From contig JAAWWF010000002.1 in the NCBI GenBank assembly GCA_021404565.1, forward strand, positions 124,001 through 188,000: a DNA stretch of 64,000 nucleotides. The letters are read 5' to 3'. The position numbers and the translations under genes are program-made. Position 1 is the first letter of the stretch, and each line of letters opens with the position of its first letter. This document shows positions 45,934 through 55,096 of the stretch, piece by piece. The DNA comes from Roseivirga sp. (GTDB lineage: Bacteria; Bacteroidota; Bacteroidia; Cytophagales; Cyclobacteriaceae). The notes under the pieces are model-generated. The model was not told where the DNA came from, did not search any database, and worked only from the letters and a program-made list of their open reading frames with translations.

Positions 45934-48900
45934 ATGGATAAGAAGTACGAGCACTACTTTGCCAAGATCAAGGATATCTACCTTGAGCTACCCGATTTTT
46001 CATTTTTTCATAGCCCTTCCGGCCGGTTCAGAGACAATCCCAAGATGGTGGGGCGAAGAAGGATAAGAAAAAAGCTCTACGGGCTTTTGACAAACTCCGA
46101 GACCAAGACAGGCTCCTATATCATTACCGGCTTCAGAGGGGTCGGTAAAACCAGTTTGGTTAATCAGGTTATCAATCAGCTACAGCCGCGAACGGTAATT
46201 TTTAAGCAGGCCATGGCCATACTTGTCACCTGGCTTATACTGCATGTAATTATTACTGAACTTCGGTTGGACAGTTTTTTTGCTTTGGGTCTGATCCCGG
46301 TTGTAGTGATTCTTTATTACCTAAACCTGATCGTGCAAGACAGGGCTCATAGACTCAACAGGAAATATGTTGAGCAAGAGGCCAAAAAAAGGATGGTTAG
46401 TGAGCAAGAATTTAAGAATGAACAAAAAGACCTGAGGAAAAAGAGAAATGAACGTTTGAAATCAAAGGCAAAAAAAAGATTACAACATTTCCTGATTCTG
46501 GATTACAACTACTATAAGCGCTCCAACTCCGACAAAATCGCCTTTTTTCTTTTATATGCTGCCTCGATAGAAGGTGTAATTGGTATAGTTGGTGTGATTG
46601 GCTGGTCCGGCATAGCGGTCAATTTGTATTTGACGTTGTTGTACTTTCTGATAATCCTGATCTACGCGGTAGTCAAATGGTTAGTTGATGATTACCTTAA
46701 AAATAAGGGTAAGCTTCTAAGGGAGGAAACAGAGGGGTTTATAAATACAATCAAACAACGAATAAACCACAGCCAGAAGGTATTTGTAAGACTTAGTTTT
46801 CCTCAGGAGGCCATTACTTCCAAAGATATTCTCAAATCACTGGTGCAAAACATGTACAAAGAGCATCAGAGGTACAATGGCTTTAACTCATGGATGTCAC
46901 GGATAGTGGTCTGTCTGTTAATCTTGTTAGTTACCACCAGGTTTTATTTGTCTGATATTGTTCAATCTGGGGTTTTTGAGCTGAAGTCCCAGATTAGTAT
47001 AGGGGAGTTATTGCCTAGTCAAAGTCATCATCTTGGTAAGGAGGAACACAGGCAAATCAGGGATTTCTTTGAAGGCGATGAAATTTCTGTAAAGGCCTAT
47101 ACGGAACTGGCTTGTTTGGATATAGACCTATTGTACGATGGCAAGTCAGGTATAAGGGAATACCTCAGTGTATTCGATTTTTATGGTTATGCACTATATC
47201 TGAAAGTTTATGATTTTCTGGCGCCTGTTAGTCGCATAAGAATTAAAGACCAACATACGTTGTTTCCGCCTTCACCAGACCTTGCCTATACTTTGTGGTT
47301 AATATTCACCTTCGGGCTTCTAAATCTTGGATTGAGATTAGGCAAGCATTTTGGACTGGTAACCAATCATCATATAGGCAGAATGCTTAAAACACTTAAC
47401 GAAAGATGTTCTGCTGAGGTGGCCCTGGAAGCTTCAAGAACTATGCATGCACCACCTCTTCAGGGAAGCAGAATGTCCGTTTTGTCTTTTCGGAAAAGTA
47501 AGAATTTACGCTACCCTATTGCCACAGCCAGGGACATGGAGAATGACCTGATCCGGATTTTCGATGAGTTGGACCGCATTCCAAAAATATTTGCCCCACC
47601 TGAATTCATCTTTGTTTTCGATGAACTTGACAAAATGGACCCCAAAAGTGTAGAGGTTGGTCGGGAAGATACGGTATATAAAAGCGTATCGGAGTCCGAA
47701 AAAGTCAGGAAAAAGAGAGAAATGGTATCTGGAATTATGGCCAGCATGAAGATATTTTTTACTACGGCCAAGGCCAAGTTTATCTTTATTGCCGGTAGAG
47801 AAATGTACGATGCTTCATTGGCCGATTCATCTGACCGCGAGTCATATTTGGGGAGTATTTTTCATGATATTATTTATGTCAGCAGTCTTTATAAAGACCC
47901 CTTTGATGATCATTCTCACAGGATCCGAAAACCGATTGACATTACTTACCTGACCGAGAGGTATGTCTGTGGGAGGCTAATTCCTGAGAGATCAAATTAT
48001 CCTCATAACCTGGAGGGCTATGGAGATTATCTCAGAACGATTCTGGACTCATCTGAAGATAAGCAATTACCAAAAGATGAGGCGGAGCCATTAGACAAGA
48101 ATGAGTCAATAAATGGGGAGACAGTAAAAGATGAGGTGGAGCCTTTAGATAAGAAGGGGCTAAAAGACAATGAGTTGCTAAGAGACAGGAGGAGAAAAAT
48201 CCTGAATCAGGTATCGGTATTTATCCAATACCTGGCTTTCAGAAGCAAAGGTAGTCCTATGAATCTGGTGAAGCTTTTTGAAGATTTTGCTGAGGAATTT
48301 CCTTACAGGGAGGACGATATCTTTGATGACTCTGAAAAACTTATCGTGGGCTCAGGCAATCCCAAGAGCTTTTATCTCACTTTTGACTTTCACGCCCAGA
48401 ATAGAATCTCATTAGTAGCAGGTATTTTCAGACCTTTTGTACTGGAGACGGGAATCCATCTGAAAAAGTATAGCGATAAAATTCTGGTGTCTACCAGTTA
48501 TTTACTGGACCATATTTACAAGTTTCATGAGTTTGGTTTCTCATGGCGAAATCTGGAACTGCTACCTGAAATCATTGATATCAACAGAGCACCCTTGCTC
48601 AGGAGGCATATTGAAAACGTAGTTGATTTTTTGAGTGACTCGAGTCTTAAAAAAGTAGAGAATGGTTTTGTCAGCTTCAAGTTTCACAGAAAGGTGATTG
48701 AAGAGGTGAATTCTTTAAGCAGAAACTCCGATACGGAGTCTGCGATTTTCAATTTCACACTGGATGAATCATTTTCCATTAAAAATCATTACAGAGAACG
48801 TTTAGAACGGTTGAGCAAAGAGTATGATCGATTTGCGGGAGACCGAATCAAGTTCATTAACAGTATTTCGTTTCTTGAGTCTATTCTGGGTGATCTGCAT

Positions 48901-51318
48901 TTCTTCGATAAAGAATATGATGAGGCAATCCTTCACTATGGTGATGCTGTGCAGGGCCTGAAAAAACAGGAAGGGTATGAATTATCCCTGCATCAAACGC
49001 TTATTTACACACGCACGGTTCTGAAAGAAGCTTTGGTTTTTGAACGAATGAATACCTATGAACCAGCTCTCACTAAGTACTCGGAGTTAGTGGAGATTAT
49101 CCGGAGGAATGGTAGGCAGCTTAAATCTATAGGTGATCAGGATGAATGGGATAGGCAGTATGGTAATGGAGCACTGCAACAAAACCCAAAAGAGGAAGTC
49201 GAACGCTCAGATTTCCATTTTGCCAAATCTATGTATGAGAATTTTTCGATGATGCTGCTCCCTATATTAGCGAAGCTTGTTGCTATCGAAAAAATCTCAA
49301 AACAGGGTATTACGCTTAAAGATTCTCTAAGGTCAGACAGAGACTTTCATTCCGTTTTTGACTATTTAAAAAAGGACGAAAAATACCTTTTAAAGGTAGA
49401 GTATCACTTACAGAAAGGGGATATTCTTTATTATAAAAATGGTATTCTCTACCGGGACTATAAAGAGGCAACTGAGGTGCCAAAGCAACATGGCCATCCA
49501 GCGAAACCACATAGAGACTTCAACGCGCCCTATAGTGCTTATAAAGAATACGTAACCGGTTTATCCTTACTCCTTAAAAAACTAAATAGTTCATTTGATC
49601 CGACTCTGATACTGGATGACGCAAGCCTTGACAACCCGAAGACAGGAGAACCTAGAGGGGAAGTATTTGAAATTCAAAAATATACACACTTTAGCAGTAG
49701 AATTGAAACACTGATATCAGGAAGTAGTGGTGCACAATATGAGCTACTTATGATCCAGGGAATTCTCAAGTTCTTAAGATTTGATAAAGATGACAATGAA
49801 AATACGAGTGAGCTTAACGTAACACATAACGCCTGGAACCTGATGGCGCGGTTGCTCTCTGCTTTGGGAGATTGCCTTGTAGTAATGTGTCATGCACCTG
49901 CTCTCAAATTCTTTAAGAAAAGTATCAATCACGCTTTTTCCCCTTTTGGAGATGATGCGTATAAGTCAATTATGGAGGCAAGTAGCGAAACTATATCGCG
50001 CACAGAGCTGGCCATGATCTACTATAGTGCTTCTGCCATCTGCTATAACAGGGCCAATGAGGTGAGAAGCTATGCTTTCCAGCATAAGAAGATACTTTTT
50101 CTAATCAAGAGCTATCACCGCTTCTTCGATTCCGTAGACGTGGCATCAGTTGCCGATAAACTGCTACCATCCCTTGGAAAGAAAATCATAGCGCCTTCCA
50201 ATATGAATAGGGGGTTCATCATATTTCCCGAGCACTCCAAGTCTCGTGATTTGAATGTGGTAAAGAAAGATCCGGCAAATGTAATCGATCAATTGTTGAG
50301 GTATTATAAATTTTCCTATAACACTGAAGTAAAAATGTCGATTCTTCATTGGTATAATTTACTCATTTGTGATCTGAACAATTCTAATTTATGGCAAGAA
50401 AGTGACAGAGATATTTTCTGCTTTTTGGATAAAGTACCTGTCAATGCATACAATACGGTAAATGACCAGATGGTCAGAATGTTTGAGCTGAGGTTTAAAA
50501 GCAGGCTGAATAGAAAACTATTATTAACAAATTGGGGGTCTCAATTCATAAACGATTCAAAGTATGAGAAGCTTCTTGGTAAAGATGCCGGACTATTTGG
50601 TAACTATAAAGATCAGGAGCTGGAAGAAATGTGTGAGAATATGGTCAGGATTAACTACTTGAAGTTGGGCACCCGTGTTAGTAATGTACTTGTATATAAT
50701 AGGGAAAGTAAACTCCAACGCTGTCTGAGGATAGTAGGCAAAACTCAAATTGAGCATCTCAATGACGAACTTAGGTTCTTAATCTTCGATAGTATTTTCT
50801 GTGAACTTAGGGTGATTGAGGCCATCGATCTAAATAATATCTCATATATCAGGGGATATTTCTATAGAGCTTCTGCTTATATGTCTCTGGGCTGGTGGGT
50901 AGAGTTATGGCATAAGTTCTTACCGGGTGACCGTAAGAGTGATGAATATAAAAGGGAAAGAAAAGAACTCTTGGAGCATATAGGAAGCCATGAGATACAC
51001 TATGTAGATGATGCCGAATATGCCTATAGACAAGCTTTAACCAATTTGTATGAGTGCATTAATATGCATAGCGAAGGAAATACCTATAAGGCTATTTTGG
51101 GCAATATGTATTTCTCTGAGGGCGATTTTAATGATGACAATCAGCATTTTTGTGCTGCTATGGATCGTTGGTTGATCAATAACAAAGTGGTGAGAAGAAG
51201 AATTGAATTTCTCAAGGACAAATTGAAAGCCGATTCGATTTTTGTTTCCAAAATAAAATCCAAGGAGCATCAAAAGGGTCAGCTAACTTTTTTATCGGAA
51301 TTGTACAGGACGTATTGA
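45934..51318 (+). CDS. Giant membrane-associated P-loop NTPase, KAP-like, with TPR-like C-terminus
   Basis: A 1794-residue protein. Walker A is TGFRGVGKTSLV (GFRGVGKTS at 66-74). Walker B is FIFVFDELDKMD (558-569). Between them lie about six hydrophobic helices (roughly 93-110, 114-134, 203-225, 228-250, 322-338 and 448-465). This layout is characteristic of KAP-type P-loop NTPases, which have TM helices inserted in the NTPase domain. After Walker B comes SKGSPMNLVKLFEDF, a sensor-like helical region, then an acidic linker with two KDE(A/V)EPLDK copies (about 710-740). The C-terminal 800 residues are helical and TPR-like (LHFFDKEYDEAILHYGDAV). The neighbourhood and size suggest a phage sensor or membrane effector; no nuclease motif was seen. 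The function is unknown. Confidence 0.78.
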   Translation: MDKKYEHYFAKIKDIYLELPDFSFFHSPSGRFRDNPKMVGRRRIRKKLYGLLTNSETKTGSYIITGFRGVGKTSLVNQVINQLQPRTVIFKQAMAILVTWLILHVIITELRLDSFFALGLIPVVVILYYLNLIVQDRAHRLNRKYVEQEAKKRMVSEQEFKNEQKDLRKKRNERLKSKAKKRLQHFLILDYNYYKRSNSDKIAFFLLYAASIEGVIGIVGVIGWSGIAVNLYLTLLYFLIILIYAVVKWLVDDYLKNKGKLLREETEGFINTIKQRINHSQKVFVRLSFPQEAITSKDILKSLVQNMYKEHQRYNGFNSWMSRIVVCLLILLVTTRFYLSDIVQSGVFELKSQISIGELLPSQSHHLGKEEHRQIRDFFEGDEISVKAYTELACLDIDLLYDGKSGIREYLSVFDFYGYALYLKVYDFLAPVSRIRIKDQHTLFPPSPDLAYTLWLIFTFGLLNLGLRLGKHFGLVTNHHIGRMLKTLNERCSAEVALEASRTMHAPPLQGSRMSVLSFRKSKNLRYPIATARDMENDLIRIFDELDRIPKIFAPPEFIFVFDELDKMDPKSVEVGREDTVYKSVSESEKVRKKREMVSGIMASMKIFFTTAKAKFIFIAGREMYDASLADSSDRESYLGSIFHDIIYVSSLYKDPFDDHSHRIRKPIDITYLTERYVCGRLIPERSNYPHNLEGYGDYLRTILDSSEDKQLPKDEAEPLDKNESINGETVKDEVEPLDKKGLKDNELLRDRRRKILNQVSVFIQYLAFRSKGSPMNLVKLFEDFAEEFPYREDDIFDDSEKLIVGSGNPKSFYLTFDFHAQNRISLVAGIFRPFVLETGIHLKKYSDKILVSTSYLLDHIYKFHEFGFSWRNLELLPEIIDINRAPLLRRHIENVVDFLSDSSLKKVENGFVSFKFHRKVIEEVNSLSRNSDTESAIFNFTLDESFSIKNHYRERLERLSKEYDRFAGDRIKFINSISFLESILGDLHFFDKEYDEAILHYGDAVQGLKKQEGYELSLHQTLIYTRTVLKEALVFERMNTYEPALTKYSELVEIIRRNGRQLKSIGDQDEWDRQYGNGALQQNPKEEVERSDFHFAKSMYENFSMMLLPILAKLVAIEKISKQGITLKDSLRSDRDFHSVFDYLKKDEKYLLKVEYHLQKGDILYYKNGILYRDYKEATEVPKQHGHPAKPHRDFNAPYSAYKEYVTGLSLLLKKLNSSFDPTLILDDASLDNPKTGEPRGEVFEIQKYTHFSSRIETLISGSSGAQYELLMIQGILKFLRFDKDDNENTSELNVTHNAWNLMARLLSALGDCLVVMCHAPALKFFKKSINHAFSPFGDDAYKSIMEASSETISRTELAMIYYSASAICYNRANEVRSYAFQHKKILFLIKSYHRFFDSVDVASVADKLLPSLGKKIIAPSNMNRGFIIFPEHSKSRDLNVVKKDPANVIDQLLRYYKFSYNTEVKMSILHWYNLLICDLNNSNLWQESDRDIFCFLDKVPVNAYNTVNDQMVRMFELRFKSRLNRKLLLTNWGSQFINDSKYEKLLGKDAGLFGNYKDQELEEMCENMVRINYLKLGTRVSNVLVYNRESKLQRCLRIVGKTQIEHLNDELRFLIFDSIFCELRVIEAIDLNNISYIRGYFYRASAYMSLGWWVELWHKFLPGDRKSDEYKRERKELLEHIGSHEIHYVDDAEYAYRQALTNLYECINMHSEGNTYKAILGNMYFSEGDFNDDNQHFCAAMDRWLINNKVVRRRIEFLKDKLKADSIFVSKIKSKEHQKGQLTFLSELYRTY

Positions 51319-51707
51319 AGTCATTTGAAGTGATATTGAGTTGTGAATACTTCTTTAGTACCAGCCTAATACATTAATCTGCTATGTAAATCAAACTTGT
51401 GCATAACTTTTCCCCATTCCACACCTCATGATATTTATCCTCCCAAATACACCTCTTAGATTAGTGGAGCGATGATAAAGCAGGCCTGCTAAATCGCAAA
51501 GTCCTGCCTTTAGGCAGGCGAGAGAAGTTTCAAAACCATAGAGATCAGTCTTCAATCGCTATTTCAGATGGGTACTGTAAGTGGCTATTGAGATTCCCGC
51601 TTTATGCTTACGCTAAAGCTTCAGCGATACGCGGGAGCGGGAATGAAGTACTAATTGAGTTTTTCGAGGCGCCTCTTTATTTCTAAACCTTTTAAATTTT
51701 AACAAAA
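51319..51707. other. 389-bp intergenic region with inverted repeats
   Basis: Contains CCTGCC-ttta-GGCAGG (51503-51518) and a perfect 9-bp inverted repeat ATTCCCGCT (51593-51601) / AGCGGGAAT (51636-51644). No gene is seen. These resemble dispersed Bacteroidota hairpins and may end transcription of the giant ATPase gene; no T tract follows. Confidence 0.5.
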
Positions 51708-52118
51708 ATGGAGATTAACACTTCACTTTTAAGTACGGTAGCGGAATGCGACAGTGCTTTAGATATTTTGAATGCAGAAAAAACGAGGTTGCAGCGCAGG
51801 CTGCGTAACCTGGGCGAGGCCCTGGAAAGCCGATCGGCTACTACGGTAGAGGTAGGTGAGGGCATCACTTCGGTGCAGGCCGTAATAGCCGGCTACGAGG
51901 CGGCTCTGCAGGTAATGACCGATGATAAGGCCAGACGCGATATGGAGCTGAAGATAGCCCGGGAAGAAGCCAAGCTGATTGCCCTGCAAAATCGGCAGGC
52001 CAGCTACAATGTGGTATCCGTACTGGAAGACCAGGTAGACCATAGCCAGCTGGAAGCGCAGGTTCCCGTGCTGGATGATGCCATTGGTAAGGTGGAGCTG
52101 CAGAAGACAAGCTTCTAG
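51708..52118 (+). CDS. Small coiled-coil protein of unknown function
   Basis: A 136-residue, mostly helical protein. Two coiled-coil stretches are evident (NAEKTRLQRRLRNLGEALE and ELKIAREEAKLIALQNRQA). There is no signal peptide or TM helix. I do not recognise it. A clear Rho-independent terminator about 100 bases downstream supports it as a real transcript. It is separated from the giant ATPase gene by about 390 bases. Confidence 0.65.
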   Translation: MEINTSLLSTVAECDSALDILNAEKTRLQRRLRNLGEALESRSATTVEVGEGITSVQAVIAGYEAALQVMTDDKARRDMELKIAREEAKLIALQNRQASYNVVSVLEDQVDHSQLEAQVPVLDDAIGKVELQKTSF

Positions 52119-52218
52119 TGATTGAGTGATTAGTTATCGGTTAATAGTTGACTGGTAACTGGTTAACCTTTCAGTGATAGGTTCACATATAAATAGTGGA
52201 CTAGAGTGCAGCTAAAAG

Positions 52219-52242
52219 TCCCGGTAACTCCGGGATTTTTTT
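52219..52242 (+). terminator. Rho-independent terminator
   Basis: Six-base stem TCCCGG / CCGGGA around TAACT, followed by seven T (52236-52242). It ends the coiled-coil gene 51708-52118. Confidence 0.75.
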
Positions 52243-52250
52243 GGCACATT

Positions 52251-52417
52251 TTGTACACCGGAGTTTCAGAAAACACAAATGGGTGTACAGTGCTTGTACA
52301 CCGGAAATTTCTGCACAAAATCTGGTGTACAACCCGTGTACACCGGGTTTAGGTTTTGGGAAAAGCGGTGTACAACCCGTGTACACCGGGTTTAGGTTCT
52401 GAAAAAAGCGGTGTACA
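52251..52417. repeat. TGTACACC palindrome array
   Basis: Palindromic units of GGTGTACA and TGTACACCGG spaced by four to five bases. Two near-identical 43-bp units begin at 52324 and 52367 (GGTGTACAACCCGTGTACACC then GGGTTTAGGTT), with a half unit at 52410 and two diverged ones at 52252-52304. The arrangement is like iterated binding sites for a dimeric protein or a small minisatellite. On the minus strand it makes a 61-residue repetitive frame that I do not consider a gene. Confidence 0.7.
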
Positions 52418-52475
52418 TGTTTATGCAGGCTCTGTTCATTTACCGGGTATCAATTGATGGGCCAATGGAGATTGC

Positions 52476-52537
52476 GTGCTCCTTTAGACCCTTCGTTCCT
52501 GCGCCTGCGCTGGAGAGACTGTGTCATAATTAATTTA
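52476..52537. repeat. 62-bp direct repeat, copy 1
   Basis: Runs from GTGCTCCTTTAGA to TGTGTCATAATTAATTTA. It matches 52957-53018 with one mismatch. There is no coding frame in it. Confidence 0.75.
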
Positions 52538-52539
52538 TA

Positions 52540-52713
52540 GTCACCCTGAAATCTGTTCAGGGTCTATTCTGAGTCCTAAACCCTGATTAGATACTGAAAT
52601 GAATTCAGTATGACAAATTTCTTGTATTATGACACCGGCTCTGAAGCTTCGAGCGCAAGCGTTCAGGATGGGAAAGGAGCGACCTGTAGATACTGAAACA
52701 AGTTCAGCATGAC
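52540..52713. repeat. REP-like palindromes
   Basis: Three units (TCACCCTGAAATCTGTTCAGGGT near 52541-52563, TACTGAAATGAATTCAGTATGAC near 52592-52614, and TACTGAAACAAGTTCAGCATG near 52691-52711) share the core CTGAA-(n)5-TTCAG, with the unit at 8071-8150. Confidence 0.6.
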
Positions 52714-52754
52714 GCAAAATTCATTTTTGAGATGGCCTCGACTTTCTCCTTACC

Positions 52755-52853
52755 CTGTCAGTACCGATTGTATAGGGATGGAGAATAGGACAGTGCTTCG
52801 GAGGGTAAATCTCAGCCGCGGGATACAGACTTGTAATTATCAAGGTCAGACGG
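52755..52853. repeat. 99-bp element with inverted ends, copy 1
   Basis: Starts CTGTCAGTACCGATTGTA, ends TATCAAGGTCAGACGG. Direct copy of 53067-53165 (most bases match outside the middle) and related to 12670-12768. Confidence 0.7.
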
Positions 52854-52956
52854 AGAGGCAAGGGACCCCTCAGTCAAGGCTTATACAGCTCGCATTACTA
52901 GCTTTCGTTTGACAGCTCCCCTTCAAGGGGAGCATTTTGGGCGGTCAAGGGAAACT

Positions 52957-53018
52957 GTGCTCCTTTAGATCCTTCGTTCCTGCGCCTGCGCTGGAGAGAC
53001 TGTGTCATAATTAATTTA
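52957..53018. repeat. 62-bp direct repeat, copy 2
   Basis: One mismatch from 52476-52537 (GACCC against GATCC). A second short repeat, CTCCCCTTCAAGGGGAGCATTT, precedes it at about 52917 and follows it at about 53019. Confidence 0.75.
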
Positions 53019-53066
53019 CTCCCCTTCAAGGGGAGCATTTAGGGCTGGAGATGACAGTCTGAATGA

Positions 53067-53165
53067 CCGTCAGTACCGATTGTATAGGGAAGGAGAATAG
53101 GACACTGCTTCAGAAGGTGAATTTCAGAGGTAGGACAAAAGCTTGTGGGTATCAAGGTCAGACGG
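53067..53165. repeat. 99-bp element with inverted ends, copy 2
   Basis: Exactly 99 bases with CCGTCAGTACC at the left and GGTCAGACGG at the right, which are imperfect inverted repeats. No open frame. The 1.2-kb gap 52119-53323 is otherwise made of repeats and has no gene that I can support. Confidence 0.7.
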
Positions 53166-53221
53166 AGTGGGGTGCATGCAATACTTCTTAACAGGGTGTT
53201 GTGCCTGTGCCATCTGATACA

Positions 53222-53255
53222 CGAGATATCTCGCCTATAGGTGAAATATCTCGCG
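53222..53255. repeat. GATATCTC palindrome with second half-site
   Basis: CGAGATATCTCG (53222-53233) is a perfect palindrome. It is followed by CCTATAGGTGAAATATCTCGCG (to 53255), the same sequence that precedes the hairpin at 27833-27850. It lies upstream of the 53324 gene, the only member not clearly at a gene end. Confidence 0.6.
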
Positions 53256-53323
53256 TACTGCATTCACATCAGGGCTTCAGCTGTATCTGATACTTCGATT
53301 TAAACCAACCAATCCCGTTAGCT

Positions 53324-53875
53324 ATGCTTGCTACCATAAGAACTTACTTTCAGGTGAACAGTACCAGCCTGGCTCATTACCTGGGCATTTCGCCTGATAT
53401 GTTGAAGTCGATATCGAGTGGCCGCAGAGATTGGGCATTTGCTCCTTTGCTGGCGGCTAATCGACTCTTTGATGCCCTGGATAGAACCACACCGGTGGCA
53501 GAACTTGAGTATGCCAGGGCTTTTTCGGAGCAGGAAAGGAGAGAGGATACCCCGATGTTGCTAAAAGAGATTAAAAGACTGGAAAGGGAACTTGAATTTG
53601 CAAGAGAGGGGTTTGACAAGCTTCAGGAGCTGAGGCAGCGCTGCCTGAGAGGCTTACATGCTTGTGAGCGTCTGTTGCTTACCAATCTTGATGCGGATAA
53701 GCGCAGGTGGCTGGAAAGTTGCCAACGAAACTTGCTGTTTAAGCTGGAAGAAAACGGTGAACTCAAAGTGTGCATGCTTCGGGCCAAAATTGGAGGCCTT
53801 GTGGCGGAGCTGGAAGTACTGCACAGGGCTGAGGTGAGCCCGGGCCTTGAGTACAAAGTTACCGGCTACAAATGA
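53324..53875 (+). CDS. Unknown protein with a possible N-terminal helix-turn-helix and coiled coil
   Basis: A 183-residue protein. Residues 1-45 (NSTSLAHYLGISPDMLKSISSGRRDW) have the pattern of a Cro/XRE helix-turn-helix. The middle is a long charged coiled coil (LLKEIKRLERELEFAREGFDKLQELRQRC). No signal or TM. I do not recognise it. The next gene starts about 23 bases after its stop (or overlaps it, if the TTG at 53847 is used), so the two may be an operon. The location after a repeat-rich block suggests an accessory locus. Confidence 0.6.
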   Translation: MLATIRTYFQVNSTSLAHYLGISPDMLKSISSGRRDWAFAPLLAANRLFDALDRTTPVAELEYARAFSEQERREDTPMLLKEIKRLERELEFAREGFDKLQELRQRCLRGLHACERLLLTNLDADKRRWLESCQRNLLFKLEENGELKVCMLRAKIGGLVAELEVLHRAEVSPGLEYKVTGYK

Positions 53876-53897
53876 CCAATTGAATAAACCACCATTT

Positions 53898-54452
53898 ATG
53901 GTGATTCAGGTCCCTTGCAAATTCTGGAAATTGGAAATAAAAGTTATGCCAAATATAGAAGTAGATGTTCATGGCAAATATGAGTTTGCCATATTCAAGA
54001 GACAATTGTCGCCCGCTACCGATAGCGGAACCTTTAAGCAAAGTACCTGGACACCGGTAGAATTTACCTGGGATGAATATGCCGGTAAAACTGACTGGGC
54101 GGTGCTAAACAACAGAGACAGGATCAGACTGGCCAAAGGAAATTACCTGATAAAGGCTTCTGCTACGGCTTATGCCGTGGGCAGGCATCGGCTCAGGTTC
54201 AGAGATTTGGAGGGAAATGAAACCAGGGTGGTGGGTATGAATGCCTTTGCCCGCTCAGAAGGCGATGATATTATGACCGCTGCCCACCTTAGGGGTATCA
54301 TGGAAGTGAAAGAGGAAAGTGATTTTCAGCTGCAACATATCTGCCAGAGAAATAACAATGGAGATGGATTTGGCTTGAAAATGGGCAACAATGTGGCCAA
54401 TGACCATGAAGATGAGCTGTATGCCATTTTAGAAATCATTCGCTTTACCTGA
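53898..54452 (+). CDS. C1q/TNF-like jelly-roll protein resembling phage tail-tip domains
   Basis: About 184 residues from ATG 53898 (a TTG start at 53847 would add 17). The strand pattern and key phrases RIRLAKGNYLIKASATAYAVGRH, RLRFRDLEGNETRVVGM and FQLQHICQRNN with GDGFGLKMGN fit a domain common in phage tail fibre tips and phage-like proteins (pattern ...Yx(A/V)GxHx.R..., then ...FELQHxCQ..GFG). It may come from a prophage or a tail-like (contractile) system, or serve as an adhesin. No phage genes are near it. The family assignment is by recalled pattern only. Confidence 0.6.
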   Translation: MVIQVPCKFWKLEIKVMPNIEVDVHGKYEFAIFKRQLSPATDSGTFKQSTWTPVEFTWDEYAGKTDWAVLNNRDRIRLAKGNYLIKASATAYAVGRHRLRFRDLEGNETRVVGMNAFARSEGDDIMTAAHLRGIMEVKEESDFQLQHICQRNNNGDGFGLKMGNNVANDHEDELYAILEIIRFT

Positions 54453-54454
54453 GT

Positions 54455-55096
54455 CTATTGCAGCCCCAGCCCTGTCAATATACGTTCTCGGGCCTGGGTG
54501 TAGGTTTGCTGAGTCACGGTGTAGGCAAACCTGCCAATCTCTGATCTTTGTAGCTCAGGGTTGGCGATTTGCCTGATTTCTTCAATCTTTTCTTTTCCCT
54601 CATCAGAGCGAATCACCCCGTTGGCGAAGCCCTGGGAATATCGCTTGTATTGGTCTAATATGCCCACTACCTGGCTTTTAAAATCAGCATAGTCACCTTT
54701 TACCTTTTGCAGTTCTTTTTCCCTGGCCAGAATATCAGATTGAATCTTGCGCAGTTTGCCTTGTTCTGCGATTATTTCCAGCCTTAGGGCCTCATTGCTA
54801 TTGAGCATAGAGTCTCTGGCGCTTTGGGCTATAAGCGTTTCGTATTTAGCTGTGGCGATTTCCATTTTATGTTGTTGATCCTTATTCTCAGAAATCACTT
54901 TTTCGAGCTCCTCGACTCTTCTTTGATTGTCCTTATCCACCTTATCGTAATACTGACCAAAGCCTATCATGGCCGTAATCAAGATGGTAATCGCAGAGAC
55001 GATAATGGTGAGGTATGCTGGCTTTTTCCATGAGGGTTTAGATAATTCCTCTATCTCCAGCAAGAGCTTCTTTTTTCTGAGTTCGTCTTCGGTCAT
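54455..55096 (-). CDS. Single-span membrane protein with coiled coil, unknown function
   Basis: About 213 residues from ATG 55096 (MTEDELRKKKLLLEIEEL); the open frame reaches 55168, but the first 24 residues look noncoding. One TM helix, YLTIIVSAITILITAMIGFGQYY (near residues 28-48), is followed by a long coiled coil (VEELEKVISENKDQQHKMEIA and GKLRKIQSDILAREKELQKVKG). The C-terminal part is polar and helical. It has no signal peptide; topology places most of the protein on one side of the membrane. Function unknown. Convergent, 3 bases from the jelly-roll gene. Confidence 0.65.
   Translation of the reverse strand: MTEDELRKKKLLLEIEELSKPSWKKPAYLTIIVSAITILITAMIGFGQYYDKVDKDNQRRVEELEKVISENKDQQHKMEIATAKYETLIAQSARDSMLNSNEALRLEIIAEQGKLRKIQSDILAREKELQKVKGDYADFKSQVVGILDQYKRYSQGFANGVIRSDEGKEKIEEIRQIANPELQRSEIGRFAYTVTQQTYTQARERILTGLGLQ

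Noticed and set aside
52201-52386. 61-codon repetitive frame on the minus strand
   Set aside because: It is produced by the TGTACACC palindrome array; the repeats keep DNA palindromy rather than protein features.
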